Assembly (NCBI GenBank): GCA_021014945.1
Contig: MU266375.1
Coordinates: 62,001 to 126,000, forward strand
Direction of reading: 5' to 3'
Source: Leucogyrophana mollusca
Lineage: Eukaryota > Basidiomycota > Agaricomycetes > Boletales
Length of the DNA stretch: 64,000 nucleotides
Position numbers and translations under genes: made by a program
The notes under the pieces: generated by a model
The model's database searches: none
What the model saw: only the letters and a program-made list of their open reading frames with translations
What the model was told of the DNA's origin: nothing
In this document: one piece after another, positions 54,133 through 64,000 of the stretch
Layout: each line of letters begins with the position of its first letter
How positions within the stretch are numbered: the stretch's first letter is position 1

Positions 54133-55962
54133 CTAGATTTCTTCGTTTTTGTTTTTGGCGGCCTCTTCCTTACACTCGTCCTTTTGGTGTCTCTTCCAAT
54201 CGGCTTTCTGACAAGCGACGCTGCAATACGATACATGCCTGCACCTTTATGTAACGACATTAGTGCGCAGGGCTCATCACGCGTGATGGGTGGACGCACC
54301 GGGAACAAGCCTTACTTGCACCACCCCATTGGAATAATCGATCCTCGACTACCGGATCTCTTTGGCCGCGGACACGTCGTTCCTTCAACTCCAGCAGACC
54401 GCTCTTCTCTGGGCACCCCGCATACTTGCATCCATAGAGAAGTAAGCAGTCCCAGCGACCTGATACAGTCAGAATCATCCAACCATGGCGCCTCCTGATG
54501 GCTTCAGGGACGTTGTTATATTTTTGCAAAAGAGGGATCCAGTCGTTTGCGTTCCGGAACTTGTCGGGTTTCTTGCTGAGCCGACGGTGAAGGAAGTAGA
54601 AGATGATCTCAGAGTCTGAGAGGCGGCTTGCCCACTCGAAGGGCTCAAGACCGTATCGGGAGTAGATTTGATGCATGATGTTAGCAAAGATGGGTGTCGT
54701 CTGCAATAGCGAAGTTCAGGTGATATTGGGCAGAATGGGTGGATGGGTGGGCTGGTATCTACTTACCGTGAAATCATCCCCGTCCTTCTCAATTTTGCCG
54801 AGAAGTTCGCGCATGATACCCTGAAGCGACTCAGGTGTCTGATGGTCCCAAGCTTTCGCGGGGAGTCCCTCAACAGCAGTTTTGCAGACGCCATCCTTGC
54901 AGGTACTTTCAGCCTGTAGGATGCTTAGATGAGAGAAGCATGGACGAAAAAAGGACTAACCCAGTCCCCAATGAGGGCTGGCAAGCCGCCTGCGTGCGCA
55001 AAGCGCACCAAGACCTTCGGGGTCCAATATACAGGACGCATAGCATCGGTTAAAGGGTCACCAAATGCCAGGCGATATACAGGAATAGTGCTGAGTGTCA
55101 CCAGCCGTGCCATAGCCCTGTCGGCGCGCTCTTTTTCCTTGCTGTCGAGAGGAGAGTTCAACAGAAGCGCAACGAGTATGTCTCCAATGAAGAAAATCAT
55201 TTGATACGCAGCACAGTCGTTACCGGAGTCGTCTTCCAGGTCAATCATCCGCTCTCTGTCGTCGTCGTCGGCTTCTTCGTCGGCCTTGACTGCTTGTGCT
55301 ACAGCCTCCGCATTAAGACGCCATTTGCCCAAGTCAATGGGTTCATCGAGAAGGAATGTCTCCATTTCTGGCGCAGAGCTGAAAAGGGCACGGAGACGTG
55401 CAGGGCTTAATTGAAGAAAGACCCCGGCTTCATGCAATTTGAGCCCAACATCGCTGATATCAGAGATGTCACAAAATTTGAATTCGTTTGTCTTTTTAGA
55501 AGTGAGGAGGGCGTCGTAATACACGCGCAATAAATGTCGAATGCGCCTGAGCAACGCAGGGATCTGTTTACTTGGTAAAAATCTCAGTACTAGAATCATT
55601 AAGGGCGAGCGAGTGGGCAACATGCCTCGGCCATCTCGGCGTGAGTCATAGGCCCATGTTTCATAATTGTACTGTGAATCCTTCCGAGGGTTTCCGTCAT
55701 ACCGGTTGCGATGGGAGGCGTCAACAATGGGGCTGATTCGATGCTTGGTCCTTCTAATAACTTGCCGATGGAGGCCATGGTAGTCCCCATGTATGCCAAT
55801 GCCAGGCGTGCCTTGACTTGATCGCGAATGGGTTCTTTGGTAGACGGAAGGGTGGTACTGCTTGAGGTCGCAGCTCTGACTCCACTGGAATATGTGCTCT
55901 AGAAGATGCCTTGCAGAAAAAAGTGGTGAACACACTGACCTCAGGTTTCGAGATTTCCCCAT
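54133..55962 (-). CDS. MYND zinc-finger protein
   Basis: Multi-exon gene with start ATG at 55,962 (MGKSRNLR before a GTCAGT donor). Recognisable exons contain ARLALAYMGTTMASIGKLLE, the long helical middle (KFCDISDISDVGLKLHEAGV, AAYQMIFFIGDILVALLLNS, RPVYWTPKVLVRFAHAGGLP), TTPIFANIMHQIYSRYGLEP, YGCKYAGCPEKSGLLELKER, and the last two exons with the MYND finger KACSRC and YCSVACQKADWKRHQKDECK. A Lys/Asn/Glu-rich tail ends at 54,133. Proteins of this kind in mushrooms carry a helical repeat body and a C-terminal MYND finger that binds proline-rich partners; the function is unknown. Some internal exon borders are approximate. Confidence 0.8.
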
Positions 55963-56349
55963 GATGACCACCGTCGCTGATGAACTTGAAGGGCAAGAGA
56001 AAATACCACGATTTTTCTTAATTTCGATTGTGGGGTTTGCCGCTCGCCTTCGTTTCAGGGCCGACGCGTCTTCGACGCGATTTGGGAGCTGGACGGGGCC
56101 TGCCCGACTGCAACTAGTACAAGATCGGGTGCGACACAATCATGCGACGACACTTACGTGAGTAAATATCATAGTTCGACGTGTTTACAGACATCGTTTG
56201 CGGACTTTCTATCGATTCGATTGTGGCTTGGCAGATCGCACAAGATCATTCTCTTCCTTGCACCAGCCCACCGTTCAACTGTAACTGCCCATCTTATGTG
56301 CTTGATAGGCACATCTTAACAGGCATCTACTCAGATAAATTACAACACT
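55963..56349. promoter_or_regulatory. Divergent promoter region, MYND / F-box-like gene
   Basis: Two genes diverge from this interval of about 390 bp. No box is clear. Confidence 0.35.
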
Positions 56350-58017
56350 ATGGGGACCCGTGGATACAGGGTGTATCGCTACAAAAAGTATTACTTCGTC
56401 ACCTACAACAACTGTGACTCCTATCCTAGTGGTCTTGGGGAAGAGATGCTTTCCGAGGCTCGCCAAGACCTCGACGGCATCCGCAAACGTCTTGAAGAAT
56501 ACCTTGCCAACATCAACGCTTTCATCGGGCGGAATGGCTCGGACGAATTGACAATATCCAAACGCCCCCCGAAAAACGACTACTTCATCGAATGGATGTA
56601 CGAGATTGACTTGGATAGGAGTGTATTTCACATCAACTCGGTCCCGTTCTTCTCTCTGGAAAATCTACCTCGGTCGCTTCGAAGAATTATCGGAACAGAT
56701 AATTATGGGAACGAAGCGTGTGTGGATGCGAGGTATAGGTTTAAAGTGGTTACACCTTCTGCAATAGAAGAATCGCAACTCGAAATCTACCGCCGGTTAC
56801 TGCATGACGGAGGCAGCGCTATCCCGTTCATCGATTTGCTGAGATCGTCGGAACATACGACTCAAGGAGAGGAAGTTCGTTTGCATCTCCTAGAGGCGTT
56901 CGTTGGGCAATGCATGTGCGACGAAACCGTATTTCGGGCCATACAAGTTTTCAGGCTCGCGGCTAGCGGTGAAGACCTACCCGAGCCCGAGTGGTTGGTC
57001 GCGACTACAATCGCCAATCTCGCCTTCATACCCCAAATCTTCATGTCTCAGGAGAGATGGTGGTTTTTTCATCGACGTACGAAGCGACGCGAGTTTTCTT
57101 GGGTTCGTGGTGACACGTTCACCCATATCACGACCCACCTCGACGACGAGAAGAATATGCAGGCGGCTGTTTCCCGTCTCGTTGAGGAGGCCATGAGGCA
57201 GGGCAAGAATGGGGTGGTGTTTGGAGTCGCATTTTCTGTTTTCCACTGCGTTGTCGCAAGAATCGACAGAGATGCAGGCGGATCGTTCACACATACTCCG
57301 GCGATGCGATTCATCCCATCATTTTTCGCCAAGACCCCTTCTACTCCTGGTATCACAGCACTTTCTCGTTTGGGCTTCCGCCTCGATCCAGATCTCTTTC
57401 TCAAGGCCTCCCGTTTCAACACATCGTTAAAGAGAGCGTCCTTAGAGGCAGAGATGAAGCGGATGCTCAGAGCCCCAAGTCAGCCAGCTGACTTGTCTAG
57501 CTCCATTCCAGAAGACTTGTCTTGCTCCACTCCAGAAGGCCACGTTGACCCGGGGGTGGAGCTACCAGCGGAATTATGGCACAAAGTGGCGTCCTCCATA
57601 AAATATCTTGACGACCTACTTCAGTTTGGGCGTGTATCCAAAAGCTTTCAGGCCGCGGCATCGGCGGTTTTGCGTGACCCCCACGTGGACAACTATCGGC
57701 TCATCAAGGTCATTAAGGCTAGGCCGGCGCTCGCGCGTGCCATCTTTGTTGCTACACGCGATGGTGCGGTGGAAGCACTTAGCATCGGTCAAAGTGGCCT
57801 CAAGCATCCCGAAAATCCGGCGGATACGGATCTGCTGGGTATTCTTCCCGGGACGACGCATAGTTTCCGATACATGATTTTGCGCGGATATCTGGAAGAG
57901 CAGAGTGGCACTGGACAGGTACGAGTTGTCAATGCATCTTCCCGAACGTCCTGTGCTCATCTGTCATACCACACCTCCAGTAAATTCGAGTCGAGCCCTT
58001 CCGTTCAACAGCATTGA
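56350..58017 (+). CDS. Agaricomycete conserved protein with C-terminal F-box-like motif
   Basis: A single long exon begins MGTRGYRVYRYKKYYFVTYN, with YNNCDSYPSGLGEEMLSEAR next. This opening is common to a family of agaricomycete hypothetical proteins. The middle is a mixed domain (FHINSVPFFSLENLPRSLRR, RTKRREFSWVRGDTFTHITT, GKNGVVFGVAFSVFHCVVAR). Near residue 405 an F-box-like motif (VELPAELWHKVASSIKYLDD) precedes LLQFGRVSKSFQAAASAVL. At 57,919 a CAG/GTACGA could be a donor, so the last 30 residues may be intron instead. The function is unknown; a link to SCF ubiquitination is possible. Confidence 0.75.
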   Translation: MGTRGYRVYRYKKYYFVTYNNCDSYPSGLGEEMLSEARQDLDGIRKRLEEYLANINAFIGRNGSDELTISKRPPKNDYFIEWMYEIDLDRSVFHINSVPFFSLENLPRSLRRIIGTDNYGNEACVDARYRFKVVTPSAIEESQLEIYRRLLHDGGSAIPFIDLLRSSEHTTQGEEVRLHLLEAFVGQCMCDETVFRAIQVFRLAASGEDLPEPEWLVATTIANLAFIPQIFMSQERWWFFHRRTKRREFSWVRGDTFTHITTHLDDEKNMQAAVSRLVEEAMRQGKNGVVFGVAFSVFHCVVARIDRDAGGSFTHTPAMRFIPSFFAKTPSTPGITALSRLGFRLDPDLFLKASRFNTSLKRASLEAEMKRMLRAPSQPADLSSSIPEDLSCSTPEGHVDPGVELPAELWHKVASSIKYLDDLLQFGRVSKSFQAAASAVLRDPHVDNYRLIKVIKARPALARAIFVATRDGAVEALSIGQSGLKHPENPADTDLLGILPGTTHSFRYMILRGYLEEQSGTGQVRVVNASSRTSCAHLSYHTSSKFESSPSVQQH

Positions 58018-58460
58018 ACCATGTAAGCGCCGACAGGTGTGGGCGCATTCCTAGCATTATTGTAAGATTTACCACGGAGTGTACAATAACTTTCGAGAAG
58101 ATGAAGGAGCGAATTGGAGTCAACAAGTGTAATCTTTGGAAACGTCGCTATTAGTGGTTGGCGGGCGTCCAAGGTTCTCGTCCGACGCTACCGCCGAGTT
58201 ACGCCAAAGTTACGCTATATGAACGTGATGATTTTCTGGCTGTACCAATAAAAGTGCTCGACCTCTACGGTTAACAAGTAACTATTGCGCGAGATATAGA
58301 GATAGATGGCAAGAAAGATTGAAGGAAAGGGTATATCACAAAGTTCTGCCCAACTAGCGGTACAAAAATGTGTAGGCGGGTGTCTTAGACCCCGAACCCC
58401 ATAAAAGCGAAAACGAAAAAGGGTATTCTCTAGGACATCCTACAGCCCCAGGACCCGTCG
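58018..58460. other. Convergent 3' region
   Basis: Nothing is supported between the F-box-like and ATG1 genes. Confidence 0.4.
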
Positions 58461-61400
58461 CTATGACCTCGCACCGTTCTGCTGCCTCTGTTCTTGCTGT
58501 ATCTTCTCTACAGCCTGCAGGTCCCATGGCGGAGGGAACCGTGCATCGATGAGATTTTGGTCAGCGAGTGCATCCCTTTGTCGGTCCCTGTCGTTCATGC
58601 CCATCCGGGTTTGACATCGCACGAGACGTAGTTTCGTGCGTGTGATCCCTTGAATTAGGAACCGAGCAGTCAGAAAAGCCAGGAGGAGATGGGGATAAGG
58701 ACTCACAAGTGGCAATGAGTGCGCGGTCTTCGTCCATGAATGGATTGTCGGTTTGAAGGTCGTCCCGAAGTGTATAGAGACACCAAAGAGATTCTTCGTA
58801 GAGCTTCTCGCACTCGTCAGGGCTTGTGGCCTGGCCAAGGAACTCCTTATGAGCCGCGGTCCGGCTCTGGGTCGAATTGGCGATGAGATGATTGCTCTAC
58901 GTCAATCGCTGAGATAAGGATGGGACTCACCAGCATAAGTGCTCGATCATACACTAATTGGTCAAGCCACGTCTTGGGGCCATCATACTGTGCTGGTAAC
59001 CACGTTTTGACAAGCGCTGCCCGATCATTGCATTTGATAAAATGGTCCTTGAACCATGCTAGGGCTACATTGACAGTGAACAATTGGTCAAATATGGCAG
59101 AGGGCACACTAGTTTAAGGAAACATACCATCGTCGAAACCCTCGCTGACAGTGAACTCGCCATCCGGGTGGCGCATACGCAGGTGTTCCTGGAAATTCCG
59201 CAACTTGTCGATGCCCTTCTGCGAAAACGACATGAGCAGCATGTACACAGCGACACATGTCATTGCGTTGCATTCCGCCTCCTGGTCCGCATTCCGCCGC
59301 CGCATCGCATGTTTCTCCGCTTCGCCCTCGCGTCTTGCAAACTTTGAAGGGTCAGGAAGGGGTTCTGATTGAGTAGAACGATGATGATATTAGTGTAGGC
59401 GGCAATTAGGGACTCAGGACACTGACTTTGCGGGACAGCTTTCACGTGCTCGTACATCTCATCAGCCCAGTGCGTCAGTACGTCAGTCTTCTGTGCAAGT
59501 TCCTCAAGGCCTGCGAGAAGTTCGTCTTCTAGCGGATCTCGCTCTGCCGCGTACCCATCCTTCTCACCGTCCTCCCCCGGCGTCTTTAGCAGTATCTGGG
59601 GCCGTCTTGGAGACGGTGTCCGATAGTGACCTTGACCAGGAGCCGATGGAGACTTGGGCGTCTGTACTCCAAACAACTTGCGAGACGCGAGACTCAGCGC
59701 ACGGCTTAGTGCATTTGAAGCAGCACGGGTGGGCGATGAGGATAGTGGCGGTGGTGCGAGAGGGTGAGGGGGAGGGGGAAAGGTTGTGTAGGCGGGCACG
59801 GGCGCATTGAGGGGTCCAGTGCCGTCATCAGTTGGATATACCTCTTCTGCGATAAGTGAAGGTGGGAGTCTGCGTTCTCGAAGAGGGCGTCGTCGGGTAG
59901 TGCTGAGTTCTACTGGGGACGTGAGCATGAAAAACCAGGGGAGATAATCAAGTGAGACATACCATCCACAGCTCGGTTGAACTCAACAGCACGTATGTCC
60001 CCAACGAGAACGTATTCCCTGCGAAGGAGCCCGTCTTCCTCGGACTCGCCGGGGATAAAAGATCCTTCCGTCGAGAGAGGTTTAGGTCCAGAACGCCCTT
60101 TGCCTGCTGGCGCAGGGGGATTTGAATTCGTCCGTATTCGAGCAAGATTTGCGGGGCCAGCGTTGGCCTGTGACGGAGTTGGACTGCTCCAATTGAGGCA
60201 TTTTGTGAGATAGCATTCAGATTGCGCGGCAATATGCTTACCTTCTTTGAGTGGAGGGCCCTGCAATGGCAGCCTCCTCCGCGCCAGGATCTCGTCTCCT
60301 GAAATGGAACTTGCTGGGTGGAATCATCGCCTTGGGATCCAGTACTTCGGGTGGTATAATCCGATGATGTTCAGGTATCTGCCCGTCCAGCGCGTCCTCC
60401 GCATCGTCCTCTTCAGGCTGCGCATTTGTCATTGTTCTCGACGGCGAATCCGGGGCTGGGCGCGGAAACTTCGACTTTGCAAGCGCCGTGCTCTTAAAGA
60501 ACTCGTCAAAGCTCGCTCGTTCTGCCGGTTGGCGTTTAAGCAACACGCGGATGAGCTTCTTCACGTCTGATGGGACGGGGGTGGGTTCCTCGCCGGTCGT
60601 ACTTGTGGGGGATGTTGTGCGGGCAGGGTCTTCGTCAGGGAACTTGATGCCTTTGGAATGCTCGATCTTCTTGAGGAGTTCGACGTGATTCTGGGCGCGG
60701 AAGGGAGGCTTGCCGACAGACATCTCATACAGCACAGCACCGACGCTCCATAGGTCGGCTTTGGCGTCGTATTTCTCATATCGCAGAATCTCTGGCGCCA
60801 TGTATAACCTGTCGACAGATTTAGGTGGAGTTGGCAGGGAGCACTGAAAATGAAAACATACGGTGACCCGCAGAGAGTTTCTGCCATCATCGCGTTTGGT
60901 AGAGAGCGCGCAAAGCCGAAATCTGCGACTTTGAGTATTGGGACGCCGAGGGGATGCCCTTTGGCAAGTTCTTCAGGGGAGGCAGGATTAAGAAGCAGGT
61001 TCTACATTGAACCAGATGTTTGAACGTCAAAAAGCACAAAAAGCTGGTCGGCGTACCTGTGGCTTGATATCTCGATGTATGAGATTTCGATGTCGCAAAA
61101 ACTTTAGAGCACGAGCTATGGATTACGTTCAACAGGAGTGCAATACAAGTATGTGATGACAAGATCTCACCAAGTTGCCGGAGAAAACTACGAACGACGA
61201 TTTCATCCAGACCACCTGATCTGGAATGAGGATAGTACTGAAGAGCAGCACCAGGAGAGGGAGAGTATTCGAGCCCCTCCACACGGCCCCGCTTCTTGAT
61301 ATAGTTGGTGAGATCGCCTCCTGCACAGTATTCCATAATTAGATATATGTTGCGTTCCGCCCGCTACGAGCGCGAGCATCATATACGTTAGTACAAAGAA

Positions 61401-61897
61401 ACAACAACCGCAAAGTCAATTTCGGGGGGTGAAACAGACGGGATCAGCAACTCCACAAGTCGGCTGCTTCCGACAACAGCGACGAAATTCCCTCCAACGT
61501 CTGGTCCACCACGCGAAATTGACCTATAAAGACAAGAAGGAGGTCACTCACAACTATATCGATGAGTTTTGTGATATGACGATGTGAGAGTGACTTGAGG
61601 ATCTCAATCTCGCTTTGAAGGTTGTCGAACAGCTTCGCAGTAAGTATATCCCTCCTAACAGACTTGATCGCAACCTGATGGTGCGTTTCCTGAGTGACTC
61701 AGGTATCAGCCTCACGAAGTCAATCCAGAAGGAACGAGACGCACTTCGTGGTATCCCTTGTATACAGTGGCAAAGCTGCCCTTGCCGATATCACTAACGA
61801 TAACATACGGGCGGGCTTCGTCGTCTTCAACAGTCTTCCTTGAAGCTAGTTTTTCTGGGGCCATACTGGACGTGCGTCGCGCAGTTGGAACAGGCAT
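58461..61897 (-). CDS. ATG1: Autophagy-initiating Ser/Thr kinase ATG1 (ULK family)
   Basis: Multi-exon gene from ATG at 61,897 ([20 protein letters not shown]). The kinase domain has the glycine loop [21 protein letters not shown] with the ATP lysine, [20 protein letters not shown], the catalytic loop LIHRDIKPQ joined to [15 protein letters not shown] in [14 protein letters not shown], the APE in [14 protein letters not shown], and [21 protein letters not shown] long disordered middle follows ([36 protein letters not shown]). The C-terminal tandem-MIT region shows [20 protein letters not shown] and [20 protein letters not shown]. It ends at 58,461 ([10 protein letters not shown]). With ATG13 and ATG17 it starts autophagosome formation under TOR control. 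All catalytic residues I can check are present. Confidence 0.93.
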
Positions 61898-62637
61898 GCA
61901 ATAGGGAACTTGGAGTCGATGGTATTAGTGGGGATGGGATGGGAAATTCAAGGTGGTGGCAGGTGTAATGGTACGAGTCTCAGAGGCAAATCTCTACCAG
62001 CTGGTGTACCGGAGGCAACACAGGCCCCAGAATTGTAAGTCTTACAAACCAGAACACAGGTCGTCAAGCGCGAGAGGTACTTTGCCAGGACAAGGAGGCA
62101 TAAGGAGCCATTTACGAGCCGTCAGTGCGTGCTCGATCGGGCAGGCGTCCCTCGAGAAGCATCCGAACGTGACTAAGCATAGTGACCCTTTGTCCTGCTC
62201 GGCATTTGCCGCTCCTCGGCTGACATTCTACCACCAGGACGCGGTTGCTCTGCGTGAACACTGCCCAACACAGGAAGCTCACGGTGCCGGACGTCGTCGT
62301 TGGGCAACAGCGCCGGGAACAGATATCTACATTAAGGACCAACGTTGAAGGCCCCTGCCGTGCGGTCACAGTCGTATAGAGGAATCAAACGAGGTAAGCA
62401 TCGTGTCTGACCCGACCGCAAGGATTATTTTTGTATGTGAGTTCTCTCGAAGCCCCGATAATACACAATATGTGTTGTGTAGATTGTGTGTATCACTTAC
62501 CTCGAGGCAATGGAATCTATTTTACTTATCACCCAAGCTATCAGAAAACGATGAGATGATCATGGGACGCGATTCGCTCCAGAACTCGTGGCCCTCTCCG
62601 AGTCTTAAGTTCTCCACCTAGTCTCTAGATCGATTCA
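61898..62637. other. Divergent intergenic region ATG1 / ureohydrolase
   Basis: About 740 bp with short frames only; it should hold both promoters. Confidence 0.4.
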
Positions 62638-64000
62638 ATGACAATTTCCTCAAATATGAAACCTCGCTTTCTCCCCCTGTTGTGTTTTGTATCCGCGATA
62701 ACGTCCTCCGTGCACACTCACAGCCATGAAGATCGAGTTCCTTTGGATTACGCCGGCTATCCTTACCAAGCAGTCTATCCCGGAGACAACGAAGGTGTGT
62801 TCCTCGGTCGACATCGATGATGACGATCTCCTTACCCTAAAACAGTGACCGCAAACTCCATATTTTCCGGAATAACCACCTTTGCTAAGCTCCCCTGGGT
62901 GCAATGCCTGACCAAGGACAACGATACTGCCTTTGACATAGCATTCCTGGGGGCGCCCTTCGTACGCTCAGTCTCGCACCTCAATCTGCAAACATCTTGT
63001 GACTGAACGACACCCACAACAGGACACTGGGACATCTTACCGCCCAGGCGCGCGCTTCGGGCCGTCCGGTATACGCGCAGGGTCCCGCCGCCTGCGACTC
63101 TGCGGCGGGTACAATGTTCCCCTCGAAGTCAATCCCTTCCTCTCGGATCTGAAACTAGTAGATTGCGGAGACATACCCGTAACGCCATACGACAATGCAT
63201 GGGCGATCAAGCAGATCGAGGAGGGCCACAAAGCGCTTCTACATAGACCTGCATTCTCCCCACTGGGAGCCGATGCCCTCACTGGGAAACCTCTTATTCC
63301 GTTTGCTTTGGATGGGCAGAATCACCCACGCATCATCACACTTGGTGAGTAGGGTTTTAGCTCGTTGATTGGTCTCGCCGATCGTTCTGCTACTTAGGTG
63401 GAGACCACACGATCGTGCTCCCATTGCTGAGGTGCATATACCGCTCTGGTACCAACGCCATACCCTTCACCTCGTAAACCCCCCTCTAGGTCGATCCACT
63501 CCGTTTACGGGCCAATATCAGTCATCCACTTCGACTCGCACCTCGACACTTGGAAGCCGTCGGTCTTCGGTGGTGCACCATCCGAACAGGCGGCCATCAA
63601 CCACGGCACTTACTTCTACTGGGCAAGCCAAGAAGGCTTGATTAAGAACGGGAGCTCGATTGCAAGTGTCTGATTTCATCTCGCTTCCCGCTGTGCATCG
63701 GGATGCCCTGACCCTACGCTCAACCTGTCTTGAGCAGCACGGTGCCATCCGCACAACCCTATCCAGCCCAGCGGACTATTCAAACGATAACGCATCTGGG
63801 TTTCAGAGAATCGAGGCGCGCGAGATCGATACACTAGGTGAGTCCCGCGCCCTTCCCCGATCTATCTACGAAGAAACCTGGTCCGACACCACTTCGCGTG
63901 CGAAGGTACTGACGGAATCATTAAGAAAATCCGGGAAACAGTGGGCGACCAGCCAGTCTACCTCTCCATCGACGTGAGTTGTCCTGTCCTAGCCCTCGCC
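62638..64000 (+). CDS. Agmatinase-like ureohydrolase with signal peptide (runs off window)
   Basis: Seven exons join in phase: 62,638-62,794, 62,846-62,961, 63,023-63,344, 63,398-63,431, 63,490-63,661, 63,738-63,837 and 63,906-63,973; a further intron starts at 63,974. The N-terminus (MKPRFLPLLCFVSAITSSVH after a short lead) looks like a signal peptide, followed by a His-rich stretch. Ureohydrolase motifs are IAFLGAPFDTGTSYRPGARF, GGDHTIVLPLLR (first metal His), VIHFDSHLDTWKP (metal Asp/His) and YLSID before the cut. The family hydrolyses guanidino groups with a two-manganese site; agmatine is the likely but unproved substrate. The fifth intron uses a GC donor (ATT/GCAAGT ... GAGCAG). Confidence 0.88.

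Noticed and set aside
1..64000. CRISPR arrays, tRNA or rRNA genes
   Set aside because: I found no regularly spaced identical repeats of CRISPR type and recognised no tRNA or rRNA sequence, but I could not run a covariance search.

Overview
The window is a piece of a filamentous basidiomycete (Agaricomycetes) chromosome. The evidence is dense short introns of about 45-70 nt with GTRNGY donors, several 10-12 nt exons, and families typical of mushrooms and polypores: DUF6534 and other seven-helix membrane proteins, MYND and F-box proteins, a microsomal P450 and a fungal O-methyltransferase. There are no bacterial features. I saw no TTAGGG-type telomere array.

Positions 1 to about 23,150 are GC-rich, repetitive and rearranged. 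Three repeat families are interleaved. Family Z is a gene whose last 60 residues are a ZZZ3-like Myb/SANT domain; one copy is intact (1613-3346) and four are decayed (14.7, 17.6, 20.9 and 27.9 kb). Family Y is a large coiled-coil, low-complexity protein: a 5' part lies divergent from the intact Z gene (1-1326), and there are a frameshifted copy (6-7.9 kb), a chimera (15.2 kb) and a circularly permuted fragment (11.2 kb). Family X is a 0.7-1.2 kb unit seen five times plus one inverted stub. It carries a 45-64 aa single-pass membrane peptide starting MDKDT, a conserved TTTAAAAG box upstream, and 2-3 tandem units of about 175-180 bp. A small foldback element with 9-bp target-site duplications, a minisatellite, a likely RecQ-helicase remnant and an unclosed 40-N assembly gap also lie here. 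One ordinary seven-helix membrane gene (12,248-13,453) sits between the repeats.

Positions 23,150-34,020 hold two copies of a 4.3-4.5 kb module. Each has a divergent pair of AIG1-like P-loop GTPase genes. In the first copy the left gene has a nonsense codon and the right gene is intact. In the second copy the left gene is intact and the right gene is destroyed. Each module follows a Z remnant, so the duplicated block was probably larger.

Positions 34,200-64,000 are normal gene-dense sequence: PBDC1-like protein, cytochrome P450, DUF6534 membrane protein, Dabb stress protein, O-methyltransferase (possibly broken), F-box proteins, serine palmitoyltransferase LCB1, FAD monooxygenase, SFM1-like protein methyltransferase, MYND protein, ATG1 kinase, and a secreted agmatinase-like ureohydrolase that runs off the end. 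I joined most of these by hand from exons whose phases agree.
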